Shown here in pieces: positions 35,330-48,049 of a stretch of DNA of 64,000 nucleotides. The notes beneath the pieces are model-generated. The model saw nothing but the letters and a program-made list of their open reading frames with translations, did not search any database and was not told the origin of the DNA. Origin of the DNA: Ochotona curzoniae. Its lineage: Eukaryota; Chordata; Mammalia; Lagomorpha; Ochotonidae. The DNA is taken from assembly GCF_017591425.1 (NCBI RefSeq), contig NW_024467121.1, positions 17,868,707 to 17,932,706 of the forward strand, given 5' to 3'. The position numbers and the translations under genes are program-made. Within the stretch, counting starts at the first letter, position 1. Each line of letters starts with the position of its first letter.

Positions 35330-35635
35330 AAAGGCCATAGTATAGCAGGCTAATTCTCCATCTGTGGTGCTGCCATCCCATATGGGCACTGGGTTCATAT
35401 CCCAACTGCTCCACTTATGATCCAGCTCCCTGCTTGCAACCTGGGAAGGCAATGAAGGATGGCCCAAGTCCTTGCACCCTGCCTCCATATGGGAAACCCA
35501 GAAGAAGCTCCTGGCTCCTGGCTGCGGATTGGCTCAGCTCTAGCCATTGTAGTTATCTGGGGAGTGAACCAACTGATGAATAATCTCTAGGTCTTTCCTT
35601 CTCTTTCTCTGCCTCTCAAAAATAAAAATAAAGAG
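35330..35635 (+). mobile_element. Lagomorph C-SINE
   Basis: AAGGCCATAGTATAGCAGGC head, GGAAGGCAATGAAGGATGGC core and a CTCTCAAAAATAAAAATAAA tail. Confidence 0.9.
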
Positions 35636-35694
35636 GGAGAAAGAACTCCAGTTAAAGTAATCATCATTATTACAACTAATGGTATTTTTTCTGA

Positions 35695-35885
35695 AAAAAA
35701 AAAAAAGAGTAATTTATTTTTAGTGGAAAGTCAGATTCACAGAGAGCAGGAGATCCCGAGAAAGAGCTTCCATCTCCTGGTTCACTCCCCAAGTGGCTGC
35801 AACAGCCAGAGCTGAGCCCATCTGAAACAGGAATCATGAGCTTCCTCCAGGTCTGCTATGTGGGAACAGAAGCCTTGGGAGCAGC
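35695..35885 (-). mobile_element. C-SINE, head-truncated
   Basis: GAAAGTCAGATTCACAGAGA, TTCACTCCCCAAGTGGCTGC and TTCCTCCAGGTCTGCTATGT, after which homology is lost. Confidence 0.8.
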
Positions 35886-36084
35886 ACACTTCACACAAGC
35901 TAAGCATGGTTCCAGCCAACTGCTTCCATCCTTCGGTGCCTGCGTGCCTGTGTGCCTGTGTGCCCGCGTGGGCAGCCTCGATTCAGAAAACTCCCACGCC
36001 TTCTGAAGTGGCAGGAGTGGTGCCTGAGCAGGGCTGTGCTCAGCTCATGGTGTCACCTGCTCTTCTCAGATGGGGGCACCTGAT

Positions 36085-36375
36085 GCCCTGATGTTAAGAC
36101 GCAGGAAGTGGAGGGGTCACTGCCAGGAGCATGGTGCCTGGGCTCAGTTGCTGGAGATTTTGTTCCTGATCCCAGCCTCTTGCTAATGTGGATCCTGGGA
36201 AGCAGTGGTGATGGCTTTAGGAGCTGGGTTCTTTCACCCATGTAGGAGTCTTGGATTCAGTTCCTGGCTCTTGGCTTCAGCTTTCATCAGATCTGTCCCT
36301 TGTGGATTCTGGGGGTAGGGAGGGGACAAACTAATAGAGGGAAGATCTGTCTTATTTCTGTTTTATTACATAATA
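36085..36375 (+). mobile_element. Decayed C-SINE
   Basis: GATCCTGGGAAGCAGTGGTG, TTCACCCATGTAGGAGTCTT and CAGTTCCTGGCTCTTGGCTT fit the plus-strand order. Confidence 0.7.
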
Positions 36376-36424
36376 TTTAAAAACAGAAAGTGGAATTAAT
36401 GATAATTTTGCTTTAAGAGGTACA

Positions 36425-36545
36425 AGTAATATTGAAATCCATGGGGGAAAAACAGCTTTAAAAATTCATGTGAGAAATGCATCTTATAAGAAAATTATGC
36501 ATGGATTTCAAATTTTTGGCATCAAAATATAATTCCCTTTGACTA
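36425..36545. mobile_element. Short inverted-repeat (MITE-like) element
   Basis: AAATTCATGTGAGAAATGCA, AAAATTATGCATGGATTTCA and TTGGCATCAAAATATAATTC match the element at 58.95 kb. Confidence 0.5.
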
Positions 36546-37344
36546 GGAAGATTCTGATTAGAGATTTGATGGGAGGGGGAAATTCTCAAATGACAAGCGG
36601 AAAGATCAGATTTTTTAAATTTCCCTGTCCAGCTGGATTTTTTTTTAAAGAACTCTAAACATTATTTTCTGATAAAATGAAATTAATATATAGAGAGAAT
36701 CTAAGGATAATGTCCGAAAGATAGCCTAATTACTCTGGCAAATGGCTGTCAAGTTTCTGAAAGTTTACTCTCCATTTCTGAGCTGACCTGATGGCAGACA
36801 GGCAACAAGCAGTTCCCCCGCAGGTGGGCTCCTGCTGGGCAGGCACCAGTCCACTGGCCACGTAATGAGTGGCTCTGGTCTAAGGCAGTTTATCCCAGGT
36901 TGTCAGCCACACACTCTTTGTCAAGACACTCACTGGTTCTCCAAGGTGTGAAAAATGCCACATACCCTGCTGGTTATCACAGCAAAAGCTTGGAAAAATC
37001 CTGTTCATTTGGAAAACAAAAAACACCTGGCTACCTCTATTGAGCTCAGTCTCCCCTTTCTCTTATTGACTCATTTATTTAATGTAACACCTGCTATGTT
37101 AGCCAAGCTGGACTCCCCTAGCTACAGGCTAAGCGTTCGCCTGAGGTCTGGCCTCACCAGGAACGCTGCTCAGCCTGGTGGATGGAGGTAACGCCTGAGA
37201 ACCCTAAAGTTCAGTGAGGTGGAAGTCAGCCTGGTCAGTCCCAAGAAGTTGTTGTGTGCAGAGTGCACCACCAGGGCAGGGACTCGCTCTGGGGGGACGT
37301 TGGGGAGGCCAGCTAAACAAACAATTAAGAGGCCTCAGAGTGCA

Positions 37345-37361
37345 CCCCCCCCCCCGGGGGG
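37345..37361. repeat. C11G6 homopolymer junction
   Basis: Eleven C followed by six G gives a perfect 12-bp palindrome (C6G6). Confidence 0.95.
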
Positions 37362-38319
37362 CCAGTCCCTGACCTGGCTGCTTTGGTCTGCACAGGGAAC
37401 CTGTGCAGAGAATAAATTCAGTGGAGTGTGGGGAGACCCAAGTCATGTGACAGGAACTCGCAAAGCTCCAGCAGGGGGGACACTGTTAGAAAATAGGCTC
37501 CCTCACACCAGGTCCCTGAATGCGTTTCCCTGAGGCTCTGAGTAGCATTTGGAAGCACATTAGATGTCACTAGAATTCACAATATGCCTGTAAAGAAATA
37601 CTTAGCCACAGTCCGGTTTCTGCACCAGAAACCGCACACACACACCCACACACCCACCCCCACCCCCGCCATTTTGAGGCAGGTAGGATGAGAGGCTGGG
37701 TTAGTTCAGGGCCTGGCTCACTCAGTTTCAGCCCTCTGGGTTCCTGACTCACCACCCACAGCCGACCCAAGGTAGTTCTCTCAATTACAGACCCTACTCC
37801 ATTGTTCTCTGCCCGCTTATCACTCTTTTACATCCCTGTGAGCTTACTACTCAGCATTTGGCTCTGAGGTATGCTAACCAGGGTCACTGAAAATACCGGG
37901 TTCTCCCAGGTGACCAAACAAACATGCCATTTGGTCTCAGGAAATCAAGCTGTTGGCCACACCTCAGCTGCACACTGCTCACGCTGTGGGCGACCTGAGA
38001 CTCACCCTCGACATAGCATCATCAAGAGGCCCAGACTCGCCCATTGAGCCCCTATGGTGTGGCAAATATATTAGCAAGTTCCAGAATCTGCCTTCCTGAA
38101 AAAGCTGGGAGTCCTGTAACCTTGACCAAGGGGCCACTGAGGGTGCTGGCTGCTAAGACTGCCTAGAAAAGGCTCCCACTTATTTTCTGAGGCTCAGCTG
38201 GGAAAGGGGACACCACTTCCACCTGGGGACATAAAGCTGGAAAACCCTGAGCCACCAGGTAGAACTGCCACTATGGCTGAAACCACCATGCTGGAGAAAG
38301 ATCATGAACAGAGCCCAAC

Positions 38320-38420
38320 ACCTCACCCCACCACCCCCACCACACACACACACACCACCAACTACCCCACCACACACACACACACACTACCACCACCACC
38401 CCACTCCTATACCCCCCGCC
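38320..38420. repeat. (CA)n/(CCA)n low-complexity tract
   Basis: Alternating CACACA runs with CCACCA spacers on the plus strand. It creates proline/threonine-histidine-rich spurious ORFs. Confidence 0.9.
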
Positions 38421-39292
38421 AGAGATGAGGAGCCCCAGCGCTCCAGCTACCCACCCCACCACCTTCACCCTCAGCCCAGCCCAGGCCGACCTTAGAGGGA
38501 GGAAGCTTGGAGACATTGCTAGCATGGCATTGCTCAGTCACGCTGCTCCTGAACTGTGAGAGGTGGTGATGACAATGAGTACTTTCAGCCACTCTTATTT
38601 GGGGTGATATGTCACTCAGCCGTGAGTAAACTGCCAATGGGAGGTAGGGTGCCACTGGCACTGCCTTCCAACTTCTTAGCTCCCGCCATGGCCTTCTGAT
38701 GCTTTCCCAACCTCAAGTACACATGCACACCTGGCATCACTCTCTCCCCACTCACCTTCCTTTACTCTGTTCACCTGAGCTGCTGTTTGAGTTACCACTA
38801 GTTTAAAAGCCCAGTAGTTACCTGACTGTTGATCTTGGACATGTCCATTCTCCTGCTTTACCAAGCTCAAGGCTCCACTCTCCTGGCCAGGCACTGGACG
38901 AATGGGGTACTCCACCCCTGGGCACCCTGAGACCTCATTCCTTGCCTTCCCCCTGCACAGGTGAGCAGCACTGGGTCTAAGAGCTCTGGGAGCAGAGCAG
39001 GTCTGCTCAGCAGGAGAGTAGGGGCACCTGTTTGCTCATGGCTCTGGCTAAAACTTGCATCCTGTGATGCTTCCAGGTGCTTTCCATCTATTGAGCTCCA
39101 TTTTCTCCTTCTTGGAGAAGTGAAAAAGCTCCTATTCTCATTAGCAGTATGAGCAGCCAATACCAATCAGGCAACTGTGCATTTAGGACAGAAAAGCAGA
39201 GAAATGAGATCTATATTTTGCTGCATGTTCTCTGTTCCTTTTTCATCCCTATCCCAGTTAAAGGCACATTATCCTCCAGGTTGCTCTACTAG

Positions 39293-39650
39293 AAGGGGGA
39301 GAGGGAGGGAGGGAGAGAGAGAGAAAAAGAGAGAAAAAGAAAGAGAGAGAGAGAGAGAAAGATCGGAAGAGTTCTTTCATCTGCTGATTCACTTCCCAAA
39401 TGGCTGCAACAGCTGTACCTGGGCCAGTGTGAAGCCAGGAGCCAGGAGCCAGGAACTTTCTCCAGGTCTCCCTCACTCCCTCCTGGGAGCAGGGGCCCAA
39501 GCACCTAGACTATCTTGTGCTGTGTTCCTAAGTGTATTAACAGAGAGCTAGATCATAAGTGGAGCATCTGAGACTCAAATCAGTGCCGATATGGGATACT
39601 GGCATTGCATAAGGTGGTTTTACCCATTGTGCTACAATGTCCATCCCAAA
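39293..39650 (-). mobile_element. C-SINE with expanded GA tract
   Basis: GA/GAAA-rich expansion at 39295-39362, then TTTCATCTGCTGATTCACTT, GAAGCCAGGAGCCAGGAGCC and the head CCATTGTGCTACAATGTCCA. Confidence 0.88.
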
Positions 39651-40380
39651 ACACAAGTTCTTTCAGCAACCTCATGCTCCAGGAATCTGGCCCCTGACTG
39701 GAATTCCCACTGTCCTCTCCTTGTCATCCCTGGCTTTGCATTCCTGGTCTTCCTGCTTCTTTTTCAGCACACAAGGCCCACAGCTGCCTCAGGACAGATG
39801 CACCTGCTGTTCCTTCTGCCCATGTCCACTCAGCCCCTTCCAATCTACGCTCAGAGGTCTGCTTCCCAGGGCCGACTTCAGTGAGAGCTCCTGCCCTCCC
39901 CCAGCCCCATCCCATGCGTGAAGTGAGTCTACAGTCTGCTGCTCCCTGCGGATGAAGCACAGGGCCTCTGCAGCAAGACAAGTGGCAGGTCCCCAAGCCA
40001 ATGGCTGACACAGATGTGCTCACCGGGGAAGCCAGCAGCCTCCAGCAGGCTCAGCCGAGGACTGCCGGGTGGCCCATTCTTTGACTGTAGATACCTGACA
40101 GATGAGTTGGACACTGTGTCTCCAAGGGAATCATTGATGTTCCCTTCTGAGAAAGCCACAGGAAAGGCAAGAGAGCCACGGTTGAAGATTGACTGGCGCG
40201 CTGGGTTCTGTGGGGACAAGCTTCGTGAGCTGGCACTTACACATGGCACAAGGCCCAGGCATAGCAGGTGGCATAGACACAGCCTTAATTGATAGCTTAA
40301 TTAAGGAATTAGGTAGGTTATAACTTCCAACCTACAGCTTGGTTAAGCTAAATTTCATTATATCCCTTTCCAGTAGAGAT
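39651..40380. other. Intergenic, unique-looking
   Basis: A 106-codon minus-strand ORF (39929-40249) lies here but has no recognised domain. See the rejected list. Confidence 0.4.
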
Positions 40381-40381
40381 A

Positions 40382-40384
<3 letters not shown>

Positions 40385-40443
<59 letters not shown>
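40385..40443. repeat. (CA)n microsatellite, about 29 units
   Basis: Uninterrupted CA dinucleotides directly after ACGCG. Confidence 0.97.
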
Positions 40444-40445
<2 letters not shown>

Positions 40446-40714
40446 TTGGAGCAAACAAGGAGTGGGTGTCGGCCACCTGAGAATTGGTGCTAATAAATGC
40501 AGCCCTACCGGGGTGCAAGACAGGAAGGAAAAGGACGTGTTAAATGGATCATGTCAACAGGCACCCCATTTGCGTGCTGGAAGCTGCTACAGGAAACCCC
40601 AAATGCCTCACTTGTCCCTTTCTCCTCAAGGGTTGGCTGAATTGCTTTCTAATAATGAGAAAAATCATAGCAAGCAATCACATGCCAGACTTCAAGGTTG
40701 TAAGCCTGTGGAAT

Positions 40715-41010
40715 AAGTAACAGCTGGCAATGTAGTACTGCAGTTAAGTTGCTGCCTTCAATACTAGACTCCCATATGAGCACTGGTTCGAGTTCTGGCT
40801 GCTTCTCTTCCAAGCTAGCTCCCTGATAAGTCACCTGGGAAAGCAGGAGGTCGCCCAAGTGTCTGAGCTCCTGCACCCATATGGAGACCCAGATGGAATT
40901 CTAAGCTCCTGGTTTTGGCCACTACATTGAGGTCATTTGGGGAATAAACTAGCAGATGGAAAATATCTCTTTTTTTTTTCTCACTTTGCCTTTCAAGTAA
41001 ATAAATCAAG
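40715..41010 (+). mobile_element. Lagomorph C-SINE, older form
   Basis: AGCTGGCAATGTAGTACTGC head, CTCCCATATGAGCACTGGTT core, CTTTGCCTTTCAAGTAAATA tail. Confidence 0.88.
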
Positions 41011-41811
41011 GAAAGAAGGATCTGTTGAAACATGGAAGGGGAAGACAAAGAACCCTGCTCCTTTCTTTGCATAAGCTCTGCAAAGGAAACTACCGTATGC
41101 TCCAGAGCCACTTGGTGCAGCTGCCTCTTCTAGCTGCAGGGTATGAGGGTGGAGCTGAGGAACTTGAACTTCCCTCATAATTGCTCTTCAACCCTTGTTC
41201 CTCCCACGGTGATTCCTAGACTAGCATCAACTTCACACAGGAACTTCTAAGAAATACAGACTCTCTGAGTAGCTTGCAGGCTCATGCAGTCAGCAAGAGG
41301 TGTAGGGCATCTGCAAACACACTCAATTTTACTACCAGTGACCAGGGCAACCGACCAACTTCTGGTTAAAATGACTCCCTGAAACATTCTGTGTAACTGG
41401 AAACTGTTTAAGAAGAGTTTTAGGAAAACCCCAGGCCACAAATATAGTGGTCTGTACATGGAATCTGACACCATCACTTCACTATGGACATGTGGGAGTT
41501 AGTAAGGGAAGTGATGTAAGGTGGGAAGTGTCTCGGGAGAGGGGGGACACAGAAATACAGCACAGAGACAGGGCACAGGGCAAACCACACAGTACTCTGT
41601 AACTTTGCCAACAGGCTGGTGGGCAATATTCATCACAGGCACCTCGGGGGGCAGACCCTGTGGGGTTTCAGACATTGGCTGACCCATGGAAAATGTTCCC
41701 TGAGAAGTCTGCAACCCACAAAGCCAAGAGACTAGCTGTCTTTCATTGGAGCTCTCTTTTATCAGTGAAGTCCCTTACTTAGAAAAACGTTTCAGAAAGT
41801 TCGTGGAGGGA
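41011..41811. other. Intergenic, no gene recognised
   Basis: Unique-looking sequence. Confidence 0.4.
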
Positions 41812-42112
41812 TGGATGCTGCAGCACAGCTGGCTAATCTGCAGCTTGGGATGCCGGCAAGCTGCATCTGTCAGAGTACTTGGGATCGAGCCCCACCTCTG
41901 CCTTCTGAACCAGCCTCCTGCTAATGTGCCTGGGAGGTAGAAGATGGTGACTGAAGTACTTGGGTTTCTGCTACCCACCTGGGAAATCTGGATGGAGTTC
42001 TAGGCTCTTGGCTTGGCCTGGCCCACTCCCAGGCATCTGAGCATCTGGGAGGCGACCAGCAGATGGAAGCAAGAGTTCTCTCTCTCTGCCTTTTAAATAA
42101 GAATTTTAAAAG
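41812..42112 (+). mobile_element. Lagomorph C-SINE, diverged
   Basis: CCAGCCTCCTGCTAATGTGC, GGAAATCTGGATGGAGTTCT and CTCTGCCTTTTAAATAAGAA. Confidence 0.8.
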
Positions 42113-42146
42113 GAAATATTAGTTTGTGAAAAAATAGAATTTGAAG

Positions 42147-42435
42147 TAGGGGCTGGTGCTGTAGCAGGTAAGGTTGCTGCCTGAGATGTTGGCATCCCAT
42201 GTGAGCAACAGACTGAGTCTCAGCTACTCTACTTCTGATCCAGCTCACTGCTAAAGTAATTGAGAAAAGAAGATGGCCCAATTGCTGAGTCATGTACCCA
42301 TGTGAGAGACCTGGAGGCTAGGCCTCCTAACTTGAGGATGGCCCAGCCCTGGCTGTTATGGCCATGTGGGACATGAACCAACACATGGACAGCCTCTTTC
42401 TGTTTCTCCAACTCTGCCTTTCAAATAAATACTAA
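42147..42435 (+). mobile_element. Lagomorph C-SINE, older form
   Basis: GGGGCTGGTGCTGTAGCAGG head to AACTCTGCCTTTCAAATAAA tail. Confidence 0.88.
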
Positions 42436-42480
42436 AAACAAACAAACAAACAAACACCAACCAAACAGGCAACAAAAAAA
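42431..42480. repeat. (CAAA)n microsatellite in a SINE tail
   Basis: CAAA units grown from the A-rich end of the preceding SINE. Confidence 0.85.
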
Positions 42481-42484
42481 CCCT

Positions 42485-42605
42485 TCAAGTTTATTTTGGT
42501 GTCTACTAAATTTGAAATTCATGTAGAGTGTTTTTATAATACTGATCTTCCATGACCTTTTTGAAGACCTCCTCATAGACTTCATAATATTGTTATACCA
42601 GATAA
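42485..42605. mobile_element. Short inverted-repeat (MITE-like) element
   Basis: TTTATTTTGGTGTCTACTAA, AAATTTGAAATTCATGTAGA and ATGACCTTTTTGAAGACCTC match the copies at 58.95 and 36.45 kb in inverted order. Confidence 0.5.
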
Positions 42606-45189
42606 TCTGACCTTTTGCTTCCATTTATGGCAACTCTGTGAAGTAATGTCACATCTGCAAGCACCCCCTGCCAGGCTCACCATGAGCTATCTCATTGCAA
42701 AAGGCAGCCGGAGGCCCCACAGTCAGGAACCACCCCGTAGCAAAGGGGGCATCCAGGCTGTATCACGGATGGCTGGAAGCCTGGCTGTGTGTGCTGCAGG
42801 TTTAACGTGACATCAGGAGCCGCCACTGAGAGGCGAGAAACCAGACCAATGATGTTATCCAAAATGGGGCTTCAAGGGGTAAGATCTGAGAGAGATGGAG
42901 CCACAAGTTTCCACAGTAATTCAAGCACACATTACTGAAGGCTTCAACTGTAGTACTTCTAAATTCAGAGTGCAGTGAACAACACTTAATTGTACTCTGA
43001 TGAATACTTACTGGCACTTAATAGATGGCCAATATAATATGATGCTAAATGAGTAACTTATGCATTGTTACACGGACCAATCTATGTAGTAATCAAAGTA
43101 GGACATATGAGCTCTGTGAGAAACTCACTTCTTGGGTATTGGCTGGTTGGTTTTAATTCTCCTCAGGTCCTTACCCTTGTATGGAGCTCTCTCGCTGGGG
43201 ACAAACCTTTTGGTTTGCTGCCTTGAGCCTTCCTTGGTCACACAGCAGGTGCCAGGAAAGGCTAGGCTGCTCCCTGTTTAAATGAGAGAACTTGGGCAAG
43301 TCTCCTGAGAGTACTAGGCATATCTCTTCCTCTGAAAAATGCCTGGGATGTTCAGGATCCATAAGTGTGCTGGCATCGGCCATGATCCAGGATGTGCTGA
43401 GGGGTCCATGGATGTGTACCTCAAGTATAGGGATGCTTATCTGATTAGGCCAAGGTCTTCATGGCTCCTGTCCTTTGTACAGGTACCAGGTGACTGGATT
43501 CTGGAAAGGAACATCATCCCCTACTTTCCACCAACTCCTTTACTGTCAAAGAGCTGCTGTGTGTCTTTGCATTTGGTCATAATTTCTTCTAGCTGCTTTA
43601 ATTAAGTTCCTGTCTCTTGCCCTTCTCTTGGCTTATCTCAGCCTTAAGCTCACAGAGGACAGTGGCTTTTTAATATATTGTACAGTTCCCTTTTCAGGAC
43701 CCTGATGGCACTCACATACTCCATCTGGTGTTATAAAAGCTTTCTCAAGCCTGATTCTGTCTCTGAAGTTATTTCCAAAATCCCACTCATAAATGAAGAG
43801 CTATAGGATGCTTATTAGTTTCAGGACTTCTAATAGTGTATTGATTCTGGGCAGGAACTTAGCATCTGGTTTGGCTGGAGAATTTAATTTTCTACAAACC
43901 ACACAATCTACTATCAGCTGATATTGACATGAACAGCAGACCAGGGTTCCTTAGATGCTAATGTGCAGAGCCGTGCCGAACTGGTTTCTTCCCAGATGAC
44001 AACAAAAGTAAAAACCAGTCAACATAGAGGATTTTTTAAAAAGCTAAGTATGTTCAGTTTCAAAGACTGCCAGCTTTTGAGTTTAGGCTTTTAGTTCCTA
44101 TTTCTCCTTTTATGTGTGTGAGTAGTAGTAGTATAGTAGTTCTTGATTTTTCTTTTTCTAAATGTATTTGACAAAACAGAGTTGGACCACTCCTGCCAGC
44201 TCCCAAATATGGAGAACATGTTCCTGATCCAGGGCATTTGGAAGAAAAGGCTCTGCTGGGCTAACAGGTCATCCAGTGAATCTTTAAAGATGGGAGAGAA
44301 CTCAGGTTTAAATTCCTCTCCACTTCCCTCCTGCAATCAATACACTCCTTGCATTCGTTTCTGATCAGGGTTGGTCGGGATGAAAAACCTGGCTTCCCAG
44401 GCAGGCTTTTAAAAAGAAGCCTTGAAGCACCACATTGATTTATTCAGCAGGAGGAGAACAGGAGGGATGTGATCTGAAGCCCCCTCTGTGCAGCGAGGTC
44501 TTCGTAGTTCTGAGATCCTTGCTTTCAAGATTATTCTTGCTTCTCCAGCCTCCCCTCACTGGCATCATTTTGACCTTCAGTTTCAATGGTCAAAGTAACA
44601 CAACCTCCTTCTTTGTTTAGGCCACATGAGCTGTGAGCCACTCAGCACGGTATCTGCTGGGAGCCTCAACCTCTCTTCCAAGGCTGACACTAGGCACCAC
44701 ATGCCCATAAAAAAGAGTAACTTCTCCCTCTACCGTTTGGGCCACAAAGAGTTACTTAGAGATTTACACTGATGGGGGAGGAGATGGCAGTTTGAGTGGC
44801 CCTACCCAAAGGACCAGCCTTAGCCAATTCCCCAAGTACCATGTCTGCTGGCTCACAACTAGGACCCTGGAATTTCCACTGTGGCTGCTTCCCACAGCCC
44901 CAGGACTGTCAGCTCTGCCCCTGAGACTTCATGCAAGCCTTCTGATGCTCCTCCCATGGTTCTCACACCTGCCCATAGTTATCAACACCCATCCTTGAGC
45001 CACTCACAGCTTTTGGCACCACTGTGCTGCCTGGCTGGTCTGAAGCAAGGCTATGAGGTAAAATACCTGTCCAGGACGCTATGGCTGCTGCTCTGTGGTC
45101 TCTTGCATTAGCAACCACAGCTGTCTTCCACGTCAGTACAAAGAAAGCTACCCATGTCTGGAAACAGGCAACCGCCTCTGTTGAGGGGT
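42606..45189. other. Repeat-poor intergenic block
   Basis: No recognisable interspersed repeat or gene. ORFs here are of background length. Confidence 0.45.
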
Positions 45190-45430
45190 GTTCAGGCTAA
45201 TTCCAGTTTTTCTATATTATAAAGAATGGGGCAACAAGCACTCCCTGACAGATGTCTTTTTTCACTGGTATTTCTGGGTATAACGGCAGTATTGCTAGAC
45301 CAGAGCATGTAATATATAAATTCTGATACTGAAAGAGTGGTCCCCTTCAAGAAAGTAATTTTCCTTTCACTGGCAGGGCATGAACAATCTTCTTTTTGCC
45401 AACAGTGTGTCAATCACTGTGTCAACTTCA
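45190..45430 (-). mobile_element. Old L1 ORF2 end
   Basis: TTCCAGTTTTTCTATATTAT, GGCAACAAGCACTCCCTGAC, GGTATTTCTGGGTATAACGG and GCAGTATTGCTAGACCAGAG fit the inverse of the L1 ORF2 3' end. Confidence 0.6.
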
Positions 45431-45664
45431 ATTCCTCTAATTAATGGGGACACAGGACAAGCTTAATAATGGTATGCCTCTCTGTATATCTTCTTGTAGT
45501 ATTCTTGGCCTAGACTCCATCTGGAGGTACTGTACAAATCTAAAGGGGAAACAAAATCCACTTTAAACTCTGAATAACTTTAGCCTTTCCCTACACAGAT
45601 GTCTAGATTCCTCATTTAGCTTTTATTGAGGACATCTGTTTTAGGTACTGTCAGAAAAACCCTG

Positions 45665-45970
45665 TTGCTGAGTGGCTGCTTAGTGCAGTAGTTGTTAAGA
45701 CACAGCCTAGGTTGCCCATATCCCATAGCAGAGTACCCGGATTACAGCTTCAAGTATGCCCACTACCCCGCACCCCAGATACTTGCCACTGTGCACCCTG
45801 GGGGGTAGCAGGTGATGGTTCAGGTAGTTGGGTCCTAGCCACCTGTATTAGAGACCCCACTTGGACTCTATGCTCTTGGCTTTGGCCAAGCCCAATCTAA
45901 ACTGCTGTTAGCATTTGGATGACAGTTGTCTTTGTCTTCTCCTCTTTCAAAAGCAGAAACAAAACAAAAC
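45665..45970 (+). mobile_element. Decayed C-SINE
   Basis: GGCTGCTTAGTGCAGTAGTT head, GCTTCAAGTATGCCCACTAC, CTCTTGGCTTTGGCCAAGCC and an AAAACAAAACACC tail. Confidence 0.7.
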
Positions 45971-46444
45971 ACCCAGCCAGCAGGAAGGCTTTATTTCCCA
46001 TTTTATTCATGATTCAGGTCCAGCAAGGTCAGTGCAAAAGAAGCAACTTGATTCCAAGCTTTCAAGCCTGTGTTCATTCTATTATGCCATCCAAACTGCT
46101 CGATAAAACTCCCCATTGTGGCTTCCTGATAGTAACTGAAGATAGATGTGGGAGCTAAAAGAATAAAGGAACGTGGGAATGGTAACTCCTTTCTCTCTGT
46201 TAGTCAAATCACTGATTAGCAGAGACAGGCTCTTCCTGGGTTCCCAGCCAGGATTCAGAGCAAGAAGCTGGGATTACCCACAGAAGATTTCCCATACAGT
46301 GTGTTTCATGGGAATGTTGGGTCCTATCAGTGTCTAGCTTAAAGAAACAATACCCAATTCTGGAATCTACCATATGAGATTCTGGTTTAACTGGTCTGCT
46401 ATGGCCTGGATCCCAACATTCCTGGAGGTTGCCCAAGCAATCTC
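45971..46444. other. Intergenic, no gene recognised
   Basis: Unique-looking sequence. Confidence 0.4.
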
Positions 46445-46600
46445 ATGGGCACTATGGCTCAGATGCCTCATTTCTATCATCTTCTCTCTCCCTTTTCTCT
46501 GCCTGAGGAAGGTGAGGCAAAGGCAATGTGCCTTGCCCATGGTCACACTGCTATCAAGTAACAACTCAGACCCTAGTGTGGACTTGAGGGGTCAGTGCCA
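46445..46600 (-). mobile_element. MIR
   Basis: TGCCTGAGGAAGGTGAGGCA then TGCCCATGGTCACACTGCTA is the inverted MIR core. Confidence 0.7.
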
Positions 46601-48049
46601 CCCACCAAGCTGACAAAGTACAGGGCCACCACTGTTCTTCCTTTTCAAGGCTAACTGTTGGTGCTTTCCATGGGCGCAAACCGAGATGGTAAACTTAGAA
46701 GCGGGGGTTTGCAACTTCAGCCATCTGTGTCAACATCTGCTACTCTGCTTCTGGATCCCGCGCAGTACTGCGACAGTGGTGTCATCTGTCACAGTTGTGA
46801 TCAGTTGACTTGTTCATGGCTGCTCTCCCCTCTACGCTCATCCACTTCAGGCTATGTCTTTCAAGAGTTTTGTCACTGCTGCTAAGGGCACTTGTGGCAC
46901 TGGAGTCCCACCTGCTCGGTCCTTGCCAGATTTGGGCAACCAGGACAATGACATCCACTTTCACTGCCAGACGGCCTGCTCTGGGAGATTAGGAGCCACC
47001 TAGTCTTTGCTCACTGTAGTTCTCCCAGCAAATGACACCCAGGCATCCAGCACCAATGTGCTAAGGGTAGGGTTGCTCTCTGCATTGTCTTGGGAGCAGA
47101 ACTCTGGTCCAATTCCTCTTTGCCTGGAACTTCCAGGGCACAGAGTGGAAAGCCAGCTCTAAGTCCTGCCCTGTCCAGAGCTTAGGAGTTCACTCAGGGT
47201 GGTTCTGGCTGCAACGGAAACCACCGTCTATCTCTGACTCGGGGTTAGCTTCTAGAAGGGTTCACTTCCATTGCATCCATGCTGTTTCTAACTCACATCT
47301 GTGTATACCGTGAGCAGCAGCATAATACATATAACCGTGTTGGCAAGTCAGTGAGGTCCGTGGACAGTGAGTGCAGGTTTCTCCAGCTACCTGCTTTATG
47401 TTCCAATTACTCTGTTTTTCTTCCCTAAAAAAGTGCAAAGTCTGAATCACAGAAATACAATACAAATGTTATTGTAATAGTATAAAAACAAGAAGTAACA
47501 CACTAGAATAACCAAAAGTTGACCTGTATAACTACTGGAGAATTCTGATGGCAAGTTGACTCTAATTAGCACTCTCCTTCCCAGACACAGGCATGCCTCC
47601 TCCCAAGCCCTACCCTACCCCACACTTCACTGCAAGCCACGGCACAATCACTGACCAGCATGCCTTATCCAAACCTCCCGAGACCCACAGCACTTCCCAC
47701 CCTGCCTGCCACCACTGCAATCTGACTGTGGCTCTAGTCAGGATAACAGATGACAGCCAAGCTCCTAACTGTCAAATCCAAACTGATGTTTCAGTCAACA
47801 TCAGGGTTTCTCTGCAGTATTCCACATCACATATCCCTTCTTCCCAACATCTCATTCATTCATGGCACTGTACCGTCTTCTTGAACTGACCCAACTGTGC
47901 TTTGTCTCCTGTGTGTGCCCTCCCCCACCACCCATGCACACATCACCTCCAGGCTCCGCACTAACTTTCTGCTTCAGGAGCACAAAACCACATTCCTCTG
48001 GGCCACTAACTCCTCACCCTGTGGTGGCATGTGGCCTGTGTGATTCTTG
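46601..48049. other. Intergenic, no gene recognised
   Basis: Unique-looking sequence with background ORFs only. Confidence 0.45.

Larger units (their letters stand above)
36546..39292. other. Repeat-poor intergenic block
   Basis: 2.7 kb with no interspersed repeat I recognise, only CA/CCA-rich low complexity (37630-37675, 38320-38420) and a C/G tract at 37345. ORFs are of ordinary background length. No gene supported. Confidence 0.5.

Noticed and set aside
39929..40249. 106-codon minus-strand ORF with an exon-like core at 40095-40207
   Set aside because: The acceptor (CTTGTCCCCACAG) is good but the donor GTATCT is weak, and the peptide matches nothing I recognise.
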